The notes: generated from the sequence alone by a model not told the origin. DNA of 64,000 bases from Ottelia alismoides (GCA_037367405.1 JAZKJV010009328.1:558001-622000); one strand, 5' to 3'. Numbered from the stretch's first letter, positions 46,776 through 60,549 are shown. Numbers and translations are program-made.

Positions 46776-49204
46776 GGAATGTAGGTATGTACGTATGTAG
46801 GTATGTATGTGTGTGTGTATGTGTTTGTGTGTATGTGTATGTGCGTCTATATGTATGTGCATGTCTGTGTGTGCGTGCATGTATGTGTGTATGCATGGGT
46901 ATGTACGTACGTACGTATGTACCTACGTACTTGCATACGTATGTACGTATGTATGTACATATGTGTGTGTATGTTGTGTGTGTGTGGGGGGGGGGGGAGG
47001 GAGTTTGTATGTCTGTATGTGTGTACATGTATGTACATGTGTGTGTACGTATGTATGTATATGTGCATACATATCTATGCATGTGCTTATAAGTATGTAT
47101 GTATGTACATATATGTATGGATGTATGTACGTACATATGTATGTACATATATGTATGTATGTACCTATGTAGGTATGTACATATGTAGGTAGGTACGTAT
47201 GCTATGTACATATGTAGGTGCGCACGTATGTACATATGTAGGTATGCAAGTATGTACGTACATGTACATAGGTAGGTAGGTACATGTAAGTAGGTAGGTA
47301 TGTAAATAGGTAAGTAGCTATGTATGTATGAAGGTACATACATACGTAGGTATGAATGTAGGTAGATAGGTATATAGGTATGTATGTACGTATGTAGGTA
47401 GGTACGTCTCTATGTAGGTACGTATGTACGTACTTACGTAGCTAGGCACATACGTAAGTAGGTAGGTACGTAGGAGCATATGTATGTAGTTACGTAGCTA
47501 GGTACATGCATAGAAAGGTATGTACATATGTCTGTAAGGATGTAGGTACGTAGGTACGTCTGTACGTAGGTGGTATGTAGGTACGTATATAGGTATGTAT
47601 GCATGTTTGTATGTACATAGGTACGTATGTATGTTGGTACGTACGTAGGTACACAAGCACATATGTGCGTGGGTTTGTACATATGTAGGTATGTATGCAA
47701 GAACGCAAGTGCGTAGATAGGTATGTAGGTATGTAGGCACGTACACATGTACGTAGGTTCTTAGGTAAATAGTATGTACATATGTAAGTATGTAGTATGT
47801 ATGTTATGTAGGTACATAGGTATGTATATACATATGTAAGTAGGTAGGTACGCAGATATGTAAGTAATTACATATGTACGTATGTATGTAAGTAGGAAAA
47901 TATGTTTTTTATGTATGTATATAGGTACGTAAGTACGTATGTATGCCGGTATGTATGTAAGTACATATGCATGTACGTACATAGGTAAACATGTCCATAT
48001 GTATGTAGGTACATACATACCTAGGTATGTAGGTACGTACGTACGTATCTAGGCATGTAATGTAGGTACCTACGTACGTACGACATACGTAGGTACGCAC
48101 ATAAGTACGTATATATATTATGTGGTTATGTATGTATGTAGGTGCATACATAGGTATATACATACATATATAGTACTTAGGTAGGTAGGTACGTATGCAT
48201 GTACATATGTAAGTATGTACGTCGGTAGGTATGTACGTATTTAGGTACATATGTTTGTAGGTCTATATGTTATGTATGTATGTATGTATGTATGTATGTA
48301 GGTAGGTACGTATGCATGTACATACGTAGGTACCTATGTAGGTTCATACGTACATACCTATGTTTGTACCTACATACATACCTACTAATGTAGGTACCTA
48401 TGTATGTACATCCCTACCTACATACCTACATACATTTGTAGGTATGTTTCCATATATGTGCGTACATGTACATGTAAGTATATAGGTACGTATGTACGTA
48501 TGTTACATAAGTTGTTAGGAACGTATGTACATTTGTTACATAATTGCCATGTACGTGTGTATGTAGGTAGTATGTAATTATACATATGTAGGTATGCATA
48601 TATGTATGTATGCATGCATGCATGCATGTATGTAGATACATATGTAAGTTCATAGGTGTGTACGTATGTATGCAGTACGTATGTACATATGTCGGTATAT
48701 TTGTTTGTAGGTACGTAGGTATGTACATACAGGTATGTGCACATAGGTAGGTAGGTGGGTGTGTGTGTATGTATGTATGTATGTATGTATGTATGTATGT
48801 ATGTATGTTGTATGTATGTATGTATGTTTGTATGTATGTATGTATGTATGTATGTATATACTTGTACCTGTAGATAGGTAGGTATGTACATATGTATGTA
48901 GGTACGTACATACATACATAGATAGGTATGTATGTATGTATGTATGTAGGTGGGAAGGTTTGTATGTAGGTATGTATGTAGGTAGTTATTTATGTAGTTA
49001 GGTATATAGGTGCGTACGTAGGTACGTACATATGTAGGCAGATACGTCTGTACATAGGTACATGCGTACATAGTTACGTAACTAGGTACTTATGTAGGTA
49101 GGTAGGTACATACGTGTGTCTATAAATATGTAGGTACGTACGTACGTCTGTACGGATGTAGCAGGTACGTATGTAGGTAGGTTTGTAGGTATGAATATGA
49201 GTAG
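46652..49204. repeat. GTAN tetranucleotide repeat array, about 2.5 kb
   Basis: Almost every fourth base pair step follows GTAT, GTAC or GTAG (GTAN), with some GTGT-rich parts (a GT run at about 46745-46772), a 12-G run near 46986 and purer GTAT runs at 48760-48860. The minus strand reads TAC/ATA/CAT codons and so gives long Tyr-Ile-His-Thr ORFs up to 241 codons. These come from the repeat and are not genes. Element E's 3' LTR ends at the array's right edge. Confidence 0.93.
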
Positions 49205-49645
49205 GTCAGTGATTTTCAGAAAATCGATCTATCGACTTAACAATCAAAGCTGACAATCGTTGTGTCGACCAATCTCCAATTAAATCAATAATCAACCCAT
49301 GATCTACGATAAGCGATAAAATATGTGAGTCAAAATTATTATACTCAAAATAACAAATTTATTATACTCAGAATAACTGTGTATATGTGCAAGTGGTCTG
49401 AGTGTCGAACACTAAGAGCAAGCAGTGGTTATTAAATTATTAATACTTATGTCTAATTAATAGTAATTATTTTTTGTATTTTCTACTTTTTAGGTTTTTT
49501 GTGGATTTTTAATTATATTGTTTTTTATGGATTTTTAATTGTTGTATATTTTCTTTTACTTTTAATTTTGTTTTTAATTTTCAAAATTTTATTTTCTTTT
49601 TGATCTTTTAATAAGATATATAATAATATACAAGTATAATATATA

Positions 49646-51027
49646 GAGATATGTACACTCATAACCCTGAGTAGTTTCGCAATTACCCCAAGAACCCTCT
49701 ATAATCACAAATTACACGCGGGACCTTAAAAATGCTCTGTTTTACACCCCTAATGTTCTATTAGTTTAGTTCATTAACTCAACCAAGTGGTTGAGTTAAT
49801 CCAACCAATCCAAAATCTAATGGTTGGGATTAGTTAAATGTTCAAAAAAAGGAAAAAAATATCGACCCTCCCCCTTCCTTCTCCAGCCCCAACCTAACCA
49901 CCCCACAACCTGTCGTCGACCCGCCTCCCTCATACTCCTCTTCCCCACTCCCCCTCCTTCCCTCCTCCGATAAGCTCATCTCCAATGGCTTCCTCCTCCC
50001 CCTCCACATCCCCCACTCTTCCTTCCTCTCTTCAGTCGCTTGCCATCTTCGCCCCTCTTCTACCCTCCGTCCCCTCCCCGAAGGTCGCATGTTGCTCTAC
50101 TCGCCTTTGCAAGCTCCTCTCACTCCATCGGAAACCCTCTATAGATTACCCCAACCCCTCCGTCAAAACTTCCTCACCTCCTTCTTACTCATTTCCCCTC
50201 TATTTCTCCCCTTGGTCCAGCACCTACATGCGACGATGGAGCTAAAGACGAACTCATCGAATATTTTCTTTAGACCTCGATGATAGTCAAGATGAGCATC
50301 AACCAAAGCATGTTGCGACAAGGATGGGGAGGTCTTTGGATCTTGCAGGATCCTTGTATCTAGAGAGTAGGATGAAGGTAAGGAAAAGATGAGTGCTCGA
50401 GGAGGTGGAGACTTTTACGGGGTCATCGATCCTAGAGCAAGGGATGAGTTATGCAAGGCTGCAACGGGGGGCTAACAGGGGCGTGCATGGTTTCAAAAAG
50501 GATTTAAAGGAAGGGGAGTGGGGTGTGGGTTTTGACAGGGGTCTGAGTGTAGGTTTCGAAAGGGGTCTGTAGAAGGAAGACATGGGGTGATTTGACGATG
50601 GTGGAGGTAGGGACTCTACGAGGGGTGGCTCCATGATGGTGCAAGATGACAGTGGGGGTAAGGCTTTTGGGGGGAACATGGGCTTGCAGGAGGGAGAAGG
50701 GGATCAGGCTTCGATGGGGGGTTGAGGTTTGGTGGGGGGTAGTGCGGCTGGAGAGGCTTCCTCTCGATGAGGGGCAATGCAACTAGAGGGGATTCCTCTC
50801 TGCAGGCGAGGGAGGATGTCTGGGGCATGCTTCCTTCGACGGGGGATGATGGATTTGCCGACTGTCAAAGTTAACTGAGAAATTGATAGAAATTACTCCT
50901 TACGTTTATGCACGTAATTAAGAAACTACTCAGGGTTATGTTAAGTAAGAGTTAAGGACTATTATTAATTACCAAGGGTTTTTGAGGTAATTACAAAACT
51001 ACTCAAGGTTGTGGGTGTAAATATCCC
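49646..51027. mobile_element. Mutator-like non-autonomous element with GC-rich interior (Pack-MULE candidate)
   Basis: Terminal inverted repeats of about 55 bp begin GAGATATGTACACTC on the left and, on the other strand, GGGATATTTACACCC on the right; both include TGAGTAGTTT and AATTACC. The flanks are 9-bp target copies TAATATATA (49637-49645) and TAATAGATA (51028-51036), 8 of 9 identical, as expected for MULEs. The interior (about 49860-50830) is GC-rich in an AT-rich setting. It is pyrimidine-rich on the left and purine-rich on the right, with open frames of 60-90 codons on both strands (for example 49985-50245 +). A captured gene fragment is likely, but I do not recognise the source and do not call a gene. 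Confidence 0.82.
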
Positions 51028-52883
51028 TAATAGATATTACACCTCATACATAAGTAATATGTAAAATATAATCAAATTAAATAAAATTTAATGATTATAT
51101 TTTTATATTTTTTGGTAATTTTAGGTAATTCTTACTAATTTTATGGACTTTTAAAGTATTAAATAGTTCAAAACAATATATATAATAAATTCGTGACCTT
51201 ATATAGGTTTAATAAATATAAAATAGTCCAAAATTATCCCAAAAACAACTTTTTATATACTATATATAATAAATAAAATTCACTAACAGAAAGAAGTATT
51301 TTTGGATTTTTCTTTTTTTTTTGCATTTTTTCAGGATTTTAAGGTTTTGTGATTTTTAAATTATATTTTGAATTTCTAATGATATTTCGACATGTGCTTA
51401 AATATATTGTAATATAGATAGTATAATTTTTTGGAATTTTTGGAAGAGGTTTTATCATTTTTATAGATTTTAATAGCTAAAAAGGAATAAAATGTGTGTT
51501 TTTTATATTTTTAAAATTAATAAAATATAATAAAATACCACATAACAATTAGGCAATATCAGGCATGGTATCATGCATCTTCCTAATTTTACTATAATTT
51601 TTAAAAGTAATAAAAATATTTAATATACAAAAAATACAATAATAAAATATACATCACAACAAGGACTTTGCAATTTTAACAAACTAAATATGCATTTAAT
51701 AACATGTCCAGGAAATATAGGGACATATACGTAATTTTTGCAATACCTCTCATGGCGCTACACGTGAGGCGGAAGGACTAAAGTACAATAGCAATAAAGT
51801 TCTAGGTATTGATTGTAAATGTTCCTAAAATTATTATAGGTAATATAATATTTACATGAATAAATAAAAATACAAAATGGAGCAAGAGTATGGAAGAAAT
51901 ATACCCAGTAGCGGGGTGTGCTTTGCGTGTACAGGTTGAACAACGACTCTTGAGTTATCATGTGTGTCCCACTTAAATAAGACAGCTGAAGGATCGCACC
52001 AGTTCACCTGAGATCAACATCCCAGATTAGATTTGGGTTGTGCCTTACATCTGACGACAAAGGAGCTAAGTGGAAGAATAGGAAAGAACAAGTTCTTCCA
52101 TGATATTCGTTCATTGATTCATTAACCCTCAGGATGTATCTGACTACACTGAGGTGGTCCTCTCATTCATGGGGCCTTGACACAACTGTTGGGTGGCTCA
52201 ATGAGCTTTGATCCTCATTAGAGGAGGCTTGGAGGTCAACTTGTTTCTAGCAACCTGGGCTATGAGTTATTTGTCGATTCCCCATCTCAATTTCTCATTT
52301 AGAGTCTCTAAGTTGCACATAAGCTTTAAGGGGATTGAGAGTTATGGTCTCGACCGAAATTTGAAGCTGGTAGCATAAGGAGAAGGGGAATGATGGATCT
52401 TTAACGACGATGGATGATGGGAGATCATGCACGTTGATTCTTGCATAATAAGGTTGGATTGAGTGGAGGCAAAATGGATGGGGAGAGAAATGGAATGATC
52501 AAGGATCAGAAATCGGGGGTGTCATGGTGAAACAGGTGGTCGGAGCCTAGTGATCCAATGAACTACGAATTGAAGATTCACACTAAATTTAAACTTAAAT
52601 TACATGAAATAAATGCATGTCTAAACTAAGGAATGAAAATGCAAGCGAAAGCCTAAGTAAAATAACCAAACTTGGCCTTAGGGACCAAGGAGTAGAAGAT
52701 CTTCAAAGCAAGCTCCAGAGATGGATGGATCTCACACCAAACTGCTTTATCCTCGCTGTAGAACCTGGAGCTTCTGCTATCACTAATATCTCAAATCTGG
52801 AATGGTTTTTTGGGGAAACAGTGGCAAAGAACAGATCAAACTTCAAAATGGAGAATATGGTGTTTAATTATAAACTTGGTGAG

Positions 52884-55800
52884 TGATGGCTCGAAATCCG
52901 AGCGACTAAGGGTAAAATATGTCACTGGTCGTTGCGACCTCAACCACTCGGATCGGAGTCGATCAAGAAAATCGAGAAGACCACCAATATAAATATCAAG
53001 CAAGCAAGCAAACAGATAGCAGTCTCACTATTTTATTTTACCTGGTATAGCTACCAGGTTCGAACACAAGGAACACGGTATGGTAAACCTGCGAAGTAGT
53101 CGGAGATCCAAAAACAACTATTTTTGGTGGATTTTATGGTTTTTAAATTTTGTTGGAATTTTAATATTAGGAAAAAGGATGTAAACACTCACAAAAACAC
53201 AATCAAACAATTATTAAGCACATCAGAAATACTCAGAAAAGTCAAATAAAAATATTTTTGGGTTTTAGAAATATTCAGATGTTTTTCTTGGATTTTTCTG
53301 ATTTTTAGTGAATTTTATAAATATAGAACATGCCGAAAAGACAAAACAGTGTGCAACCAGAATCGAAAGGCACTTTAAAAATATCTAAAGTGCCTATAAA
53401 ATTCGAGCAATAAACTAAAGATAAAACTCTAACTATAGAAATTGGAAATGCATTTTTTTGAGTTTTTAGAACTTTTAATGATTTTTCTAAGTTTTTCAAT
53501 GGTTTTCAATTTTCATGGTTTTTATAAATCCAAATGTAATGAAAATTTGATAGAAGTGAGAACATAACAAAACAAACAATCAGAATTTTTTTTGGATTTT
53601 TTAGAGGGTCTTTAATATTTTTAGTTGATTTCTGAAACTGGGCCAAAGCAAATTTTAAGGTTTTTAAATTTTTAAAAATATCAAATGCAAAGAAAATGAG
53701 CCCAAAAATTCACAGAAATTTTACACCACGGCAGGAGCCATGCATCCAAATTTCATGAAATTTTGAAGAGATTTGCTATTTATTAAAGACAATTAAAGAG
53801 ACACAGCACATAGGGACCAATATGCAGTTATTGAAAAGTATCCAGCCAAACACTAACACATGGAAAGAGCGCGGGGCTAGATCTGCAAAATGTCTAGATC
53901 CGCACGAGGGAGGCAAGTGAAGCAGGCAAACAGGGGTATAATGCAAATACAAAAATAAAACTTCAATTGATAACAACAATATAATCTAGGGTTCGAAATG
54001 CAAATAACTCAAAGTCACGTGGGGTATCACATGTTCCACATACAAAAGGACTAAAATGCAAATTCTAAAAATATAAGATCCTAAGTGTAAAATGTCCAAA
54101 CTAAAAATAACTGCTAAAACTATTTAGATGACTAAACAATAAAGGCAGAAAATGCGAAGGGCCTAAGTGCAAATACCCTTATTAGTGAATGATTCAATTG
54201 TCAATAGCTCTTCACTTAAGATCTGACGGTTGGGCTCTGCGGATAACGATTCGACGATGGACGGTTGGAAATCGATCCTCAGATGGATCAGATGGTCGAG
54301 ATCTCCCAAAAGACGAACGATCACGATCAGAACAGGCGTGGGGGCTCGATCCAACGACAGAGGAGCCTCTTGGAAGAACAGCGAAGAACTCGCCGTCGGC
54401 GAACTTCGCTCAATCGATACGAGCTACTGGGGCATTATCCAGAGCTGTTGGGATAGGAGAAACGTTGCTAGCGATGGTCCGTAGCTGCTGCGAGGCTCCT
54501 ATGAGGTCGGGGGCGTCTGAAACGGTCCGGCGACGTTGAGGACCTGGATCTACTATGCGTAGATGTTCGGACCCCCAGATGAGGTCCTTTGAGCTCTATA
54601 CCTGCGCAGAACGATTGCTGGTCGAGGGCAAAGTGCCTCGACCTGTTAATACGTGCGATGGGGTGAAGGATGAGGCGGGGTGAAGTCCAATGACGAAGCG
54701 GTGGCAGAGGAGGATTGGCTTCCTGTTCCTGGGCGAATCAGGATGAATGGAGGGGCATAAAAGGTGGAGAGAGGTCTTGTGAAGGTGATGAGGTCATCAG
54801 TAGGGCAAATGGATGGTCCGATCTCAAAGGATGATCCAAGGAATACTAGTTGATCGAAATCGAAAAAGTTGAATCTACAGCAAACGAAAGGTTATCGAGG
54901 CTACCTGGTGAACGAAGTCGTCTTGGCTGAAGGTCGCAGACCTTTGGGGGTCTTTGCCTCGATTGATTGACACGTCCAGAGGCTGAAGACTACCTCGCGG
55001 CAGAGCACAGGGATGAAGCTTACCGGACCTAGGGCTAGATACCTTGACGCCTCACTGGAACACTCTCCCTCTCTTGCTGTCACTCAAGGAGGAGAACAGA
55101 GCTCCCAGGAGACAAAGGCAATGGCCGAAGATGCGGGGAAAGTTGCGGCTCCTCAAGATTTTATATGTTGCAGGGTCCTCGAAAGGTGGAGCTTGGGCGT
55201 GCGGATCGAGGGACGGATCCCTAGAGGATTCATCAGGCGTGGATCGCGGATTGTCCCTCGATAATCGGGGTTGCGGAGTGATGAAGATGGTGGTCGGATC
55301 AATTCTAGAAAAATTTGAGAAGTCGGGCAAAAAATCGGATCCGGGCGAAGACTGGTCAAGGGGGAACAGTTGACCGGGGTCAACAATCCCACTTGGACCA
55401 ATCAGAAATTAGCAGGGTCAAAATTATTTGTAAAATAATTAAAAAATAGAAAATGATTTTATTTTAAAATATTTCAACATGAAAAATGTTCCTTATTTTC
55501 TAAACTATTTTTTTAGTGATTTTTATTTATTTTTTTGAAAAATAAATTAAGGTATACACGTTATGTTGCATTATACACATGTATAAAATATTTATTTATT
55601 TTAATTTTAATTTTTATTTTGTTTATTTTGTATAAATACCCCAATTTTATATTTTATTTATTTACAACATAAAATTTGGAGTATAAAATAATTTTTATTT
55701 TATATTTATGAGTTATTTACAAGTGTTGAATAAATATGGATATAATACATATATACATGTATTATGTACAAGGTTGTAGAGAGAAATTATTTTATTTGAG

Positions 55801-56211
55801 TTTTATTTTTCTCATTTTTATTTTATTTTTAAGAATATATAGAAGGTATTATAAACACATTTTTATTTTGATTTTTGTGAAAATAGAATATATATATATA
55901 TATATATACATACATAGAAGGGAAAGTGTACAAGGTTGAGTGGCCCTATCTCTCTCTAGTTATTTTATTTGGCGATCAGGCCCATGTTGGGCCCTCTCTT
56001 GGGATTAGGTCACTCAATATTTATTATAAATATTTCATTCTTTTTCTTTTATTGTTTATTCTTTTCTTTTTGCACAAATGCATGCTAATTATTAGTATTT
56101 AACAAAGCATGCTTATTTGTAACTTATTATATCTACAACTATGTACATGGTATTTTGCCAAAATATTTAGCTAAAATAAAAGAATAAAGAGTGATGAATG
56201 GGGATTCATCA
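52884..56211 (-). mobile_element. Solo Athila LTR
   Basis: Read on minus. It runs from TGATGAATCCCC (56211) to GAGCCATCA (52884), 3328 bp, flanked by the perfect 5-bp TSD GTGAG (52879-52883 and 56212-56216). No internal region is attached, so it is the product of LTR-LTR recombination. The GC-rich centre (about 54190-55400) and the 9-bp hairpin (54620-54643) match the other LTRs. It is inserted within the LTR of E. Confidence 0.92.
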
Positions 56212-57573
56212 GTGAGGGGGCCATCTTGTGATGGAGATTGCATGCGAAGGAGAAGGGGTTGGTGGGAGTTCATGACATAGCGAGATGGAGGGGAGTGAGT
56301 TGATAAAAAAATGGTGAAGAAATTGAGAGGGAAGAAGGAGTGGAGAAGGCATGGAAAATGTGAGAAGTTGGGTTCCCAACACATCTGATAGGGTTAGAGT
56401 TAGCTATGGGTACAGTTGACCTAGAGTTAATAAAAGGATGCACTTTATTGATCCACGTAGGACCAATGAAAGACCAAAAAGAAATAAAAATCTATATGAA
56501 TTAAATAATAAATAGTAACTGATTTTATTAATTAAAACTTATAACATAAAAGTGTTCATAATTTTATAAAGCATTTTTCTTTGATTTTTAATTTCTTTTT
56601 ACAATGTTATTTGTAAGATGTTAATATTTACATGTATATTAGATCCATATATATTTGTATTTTACATATTTCATTTTTATTCTATATTTAATGTACATAA
56701 TATTATATACATATTTCTTATTTTTATAACATTATTAAATACCTATTTACATGTTTTTGTTGTATTTTTATGGTTTTATTTATATGCATAAATAAATACA
56801 TGTATATATTATTGTCATAATATACATCTATATCCTAATGTATGATTTATTTTAATATATTTGAATTTTTTTATTATGCTTATATTTTTAATATTTTTTT
56901 AATTATATAAAATTATTTAAAAAATGTTAATAGAGTAAAATATAAAGAATGAAATAAATTAATATTACATACATATGCCAAGTACAATAGTACCTCAAAA
57001 AGTCGACTTTTGTATCTTAGCTTCATTTTAAATGAAATCACTTTCATTAGATAAATAATTTAATTTAAAAAAATAATGGAGGTGAGTTTGGTTCAATTTG
57101 AGTACATATGGAGTAGGTGTTGATCTGTAAAGTTCTATTTGCGTTTTTTCATCTATGTGTGCAAAGTGCCTTGTGCATGTTTTATTGCTTATACTAATAT
57201 GTATAAGTTTCATGTTGAACATTATATTATTTGAAGTGTGTATAATGAATAATAAAACGGTGTATAAATGACTATATATATGGTATGAAATTAGGGGTTT
57301 CTCTGGTTTTTATGCCCTTATCTCACCTTTATTCCTGATCGACCTAGTCAACATTGACTTGGTGAATGATTTAGGTCATTTAGTATTTTTGATACTTCAT
57401 TTATTTATTTTGTTTATTCTTATGGATTTAAATAAATATAATTAATATTATTTACAAACTATATAAATGAATATTAATTGTTAATTTGTACAAATTAGTA
57501 ATATTTACAAGTATTTTGCTAAATATTTAAAGATAAAATGGAAGAATAAAGGTGGATGAGTGGTTATTCATCA

Positions 57574-57586
57574 CCCCCTATACTTT
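57574..57586 (-). other. Polypurine tract of element E
   Basis: On minus it reads AAAGTATAGGGGG directly before the LTR start at 57573, the same position and motif as in A and X. This shows that the LTR at 57573 is a 3' LTR and fixes the strand. Confidence 0.85.
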
Positions 57587-59839
57587 CATTTACTAGTCCC
57601 TAGAAAACACTTATTAGAAGAATATGTGATGCATAAGAGAAAATAGAGAAAAAAGGAAATAAAGAACTTAAAATTATTATGATTCTTGAACTTATCTTCA
57701 TAAAATCAAACTTCAGATATTAGCTTAAACCTTTGGAATGCTAGTTTAGGATCTAAAGCTTAGCATCTCTCAAGTTCCACAATCCTCTGTTCAGATCACC
57801 TCAAAAAACAAGTCAGAATAAGTCTATTCAGACACAAATCCTTATGATTACGAGTCTCACTTGTACAGTGTATGTGAATCGAGTCTCACTTGTACAGTGT
57901 ATGTGAATGTATCTCTTCTCATCAGAAATAGCAAGGAACAATCTCCCTCAACAAGATAATCCTAATTCCTCAATCTAGCTACTCTTTCTTCGAGGTGCGT
58001 AAGTTCAAATGCAACCGGCTTAAGAAGAGGAGGTAGAGAAGAATAATGGATTGTGACCAGTGTAGTCACATATCTTGTGGACTTGACCAGTGTAGGCAAC
58101 CTTGAGACTATTACTTTGAAGTATAAGCCTTGCTTATTTGATACATAATCTGACGGGATTGATTTTTCATTGACTTTTGACACGTATACTTTTTTGAGTT
58201 CTTGATTTTACATTTTTATACTATATACAACAACATTTACATAAGGAAATTTTCTTCTTGAATCAATAGACTATTCCTCTTTTGAATTTTTGTTGCAATC
58301 CACAATGTCCTTTCTTTAGATGTCCATGCCACTAAATTGGGTTGGGGTGTACTGGCCTCCTATAATGGCAATGTACATTTCCACACACGTGCTTCTCAGG
58401 CTAAAGAATCATGCCCTCACCACTTTATAAGAGTTAAGCTAAGTGCAGAGTGCTTGTACAAGTTAAGTTATTATCAATAAGAGTCATGCACGTGCTTTGA
58501 AGTATTCTACTTTGGCTAATCAAGATGACACGTGAACATAGTCTTGTGGACTAAAAGAATTAAGTCTCATTGACCTAAAAGTCTTAATTTCAGTTCTTAT
58601 AAGGTTCCTATGAAATTATATTTATTAAGGTATAAACAAAGCTCCAATCTTATATTTTTATCTAGACTAGTTCAATTGTCAATATCATTCAGAAAAATAC
58701 TCATGCAATGCAAAGATATTTTTGTCAGATCTATTTTCTAGTCTTGAAGTTTTTATGGAATTTTTAAAAGGTTTTGCAAATTTTATGGGGTTTCTTTTGA
58801 AACTTTTCAAAATTTTATGGATTTTTAAAAAAGTTAATGAATTAAATATATTGACATATATACAAGGACTGATACATATTTACAAAGGATTTTATACAAA
58901 TTTATAAAGAATTTTATATAAGTTTATAAAGAATTTTATATAGGTATGTATACGTTTTATATAAGAATTTTTATTTGAAGAATTTTGCAAGGATATTATG
59001 TACAAGGCGTTCAAAATATTTGAAAGCATTTTTGCAAATATTTTACAAATATTTTGAAAATTTATTATAATTTTAGAAAGAATTTTTCACATATTTTTAT
59101 AAAAAAATTTTACAAACTTTTTACAAAGATTTATAAAAGAATTATTCTTCATATGTTTGAAAATATTTTATGAAGATTTTTCAAAGGTTTTTCAAAAGAT
59201 TTTCCAAGACATTTTCGCAATCATTTGCAAAACAGTTTCGAACCAATATTTTACAAACAAATCTCAAAAAAATTACACATATTGAATAGAGTTTCTTTAA
59301 AGTTGAATTATTGTATACCCCAACCAATATAGTATAGTGTAGTATAGTATAGATATAATATTTAGAATACGGAAAGTACAAATTATGGATAACATATATA
59401 TACCATATATATGACACCCCTATACTTAGCTCGAACTATGTCCTCGTAGTGATCGAAGAGAAATAAAGAAAGACATAACTCATACTAAGTATAGAAAAGT
59501 ATATACTACAACGACCAAATAAAATAATAAGAAGTCGATCATCCCTTCATACTTATGATCAACTAATCGTAAGTATAGCAGATTGTACACAAAACGTGGA
59601 TGATCAAGGATTAGAATAATGAAAATAAATGACTCAGCTTGTCTCTCCCTATACTTAGGGTCAAATATCCCTAAATTTAGAAAAGAATTATCAACAAGTT
59701 AGGGGTAAAGCGAGGGAACCATAAAGAATACTTAATAACTCATCCCCCTATATGTAGAATATGCTCATCCTAAGTATAACACTGGTCAAAGAGATGAATG
59801 AGTACTTAGAAGAATGAAAGGATAAAATAAAATGAAAAA
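57587..59839 (-). other. Non-coding 3' region of element E with decayed hairpin array
   Basis: It has the same layout as in A and X but older. The conserved block is near 57960-58200 and an AT-rich caaaa/tgtaaa part at 58640-59310. Decayed hairpins based on CTATACTTAGG lie near 59550-59582, 59649-59682 and 59744-59780, and a single arm at about 59417-59430. A 29-bp direct tandem duplication is at 57851-57908. Confidence 0.72.
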
Positions 59840-60545
59840 TAATTATTTGAGAAATTTTTTCAGCATTGTTTGAATCTTCTGATGCTGCAGGGAAATCTTC
59901 TTCAAATACCACGCTAATTGAATCGACAACATACACGAATGTATCATGCTCTAAATACGATTTCAGCAACTGTCCATTGGCTATGAATAGTTGTGTGTTA
60001 GATGTCAGATATCAGAATGCTTCCATTTCCACGCACAATATTTACCATAGAAGGCTTAGTCCACTTGCTTTTAAGTTTTCCTGAGAATATCTTCAACTTC
60101 GCATCAAATAACTAGACCTTCTGACCATGCTCAAAAGTCTTTTTTTGATGCGTGTGTCGTGCCAGCATTTGACTTTCTCCTTGTACATCATGTTGCTATC
60201 GTATGCGTAGTCTCTGAATTCCAAGATTCTGTTAAGATCGATCTTCTCGTTCTGACCACCATCTTATGAGTGAAGATTACAAATATTTACTGTCCGAAGA
60301 GATTTGTGAAAGAGTTCTACTGATAGACGGAATGGATTTCCGAATATAATATGATAGGGTTATAAAGTGTCCAAGAAGGTAGAAGCTTTACCTTCTTTCA
60401 AGACCGTCGAGGAATAGATCTAACAAGGTGTAGGTCGATATCAGGGTCAACTACTGACAAAGCCTTATTAGGATCTACGCGGTGGAAATTCGCAATGGTA
60501 TCAAAACCAAAAGGCATGGAGACATGGCCTAAAAATAGGCAACTA
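59840..60545 (-). pseudogene. pol: Integrase C-terminal remnant of element E
   Basis: On minus, short pieces align codon by codon with the integrase of X in several frames: VVDPDIDLHL (X has VVRPD...DWSLL), FGNPFRLSVELFHKSL (X: YGKSFHLPVELRHRSL), EFRDYAYDSNMMYKEKVKCWHD (X: NLYYKERVKEWHD), GNGSILISD (X: DNGSIDISE) and LKSYLEHD (X: LKPYLDHE). Many stops and shifts are present. The upstream part of integrase is cut off near 60545 by LTR F. No trace of RT, protease or gag of E remains in the window. Confidence 0.8.
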
Positions 60546-60549
60546 TCGC

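Larger units (their letters stand above)
49210..57573 (-). repeat. 3' LTR of element E in three pieces
   Basis: Read on minus. It starts TGATGAATAACC at 57573 after a polypurine tract and ends CTGAAAATCA at 49210. It is split by the solo LTR (52884-56211) and the Mutator-like element (49646-51027). Its own parts are 57573-56217, 52878-51037 and 49636-49210 (target copies omitted). Subtracting the two insertions and their target copies leaves about 3.64 kb, matching the 3.65-kb LTRs of A and X. It is much more diverged than those, so it is the oldest Athila LTR here. Confidence 0.82.

Noticed and set aside
46618..49071. Many long minus- and plus-strand ORFs of Tyr/Ile/His/Thr or Val/Cys/Met/Tyr residues
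   Set aside because: They are translations of the GTAN repeat, which has few stops in any frame; no composition or domain of a real protein.
57851..57908. 29-bp tandem duplication as a regulatory repeat
   Set aside because: Only two copies in a decayed 3' region; noted in the feature, with no sign of function.
60490..60520. On minus, TGATACCATTG as a decayed primer binding site after LTR F, which would make F a 5' LTR of E
   Set aside because: The same bases align codon by codon with the integrase of X (segment TNGIAE...), and F is preceded by a PPT, so F is a 3' LTR.
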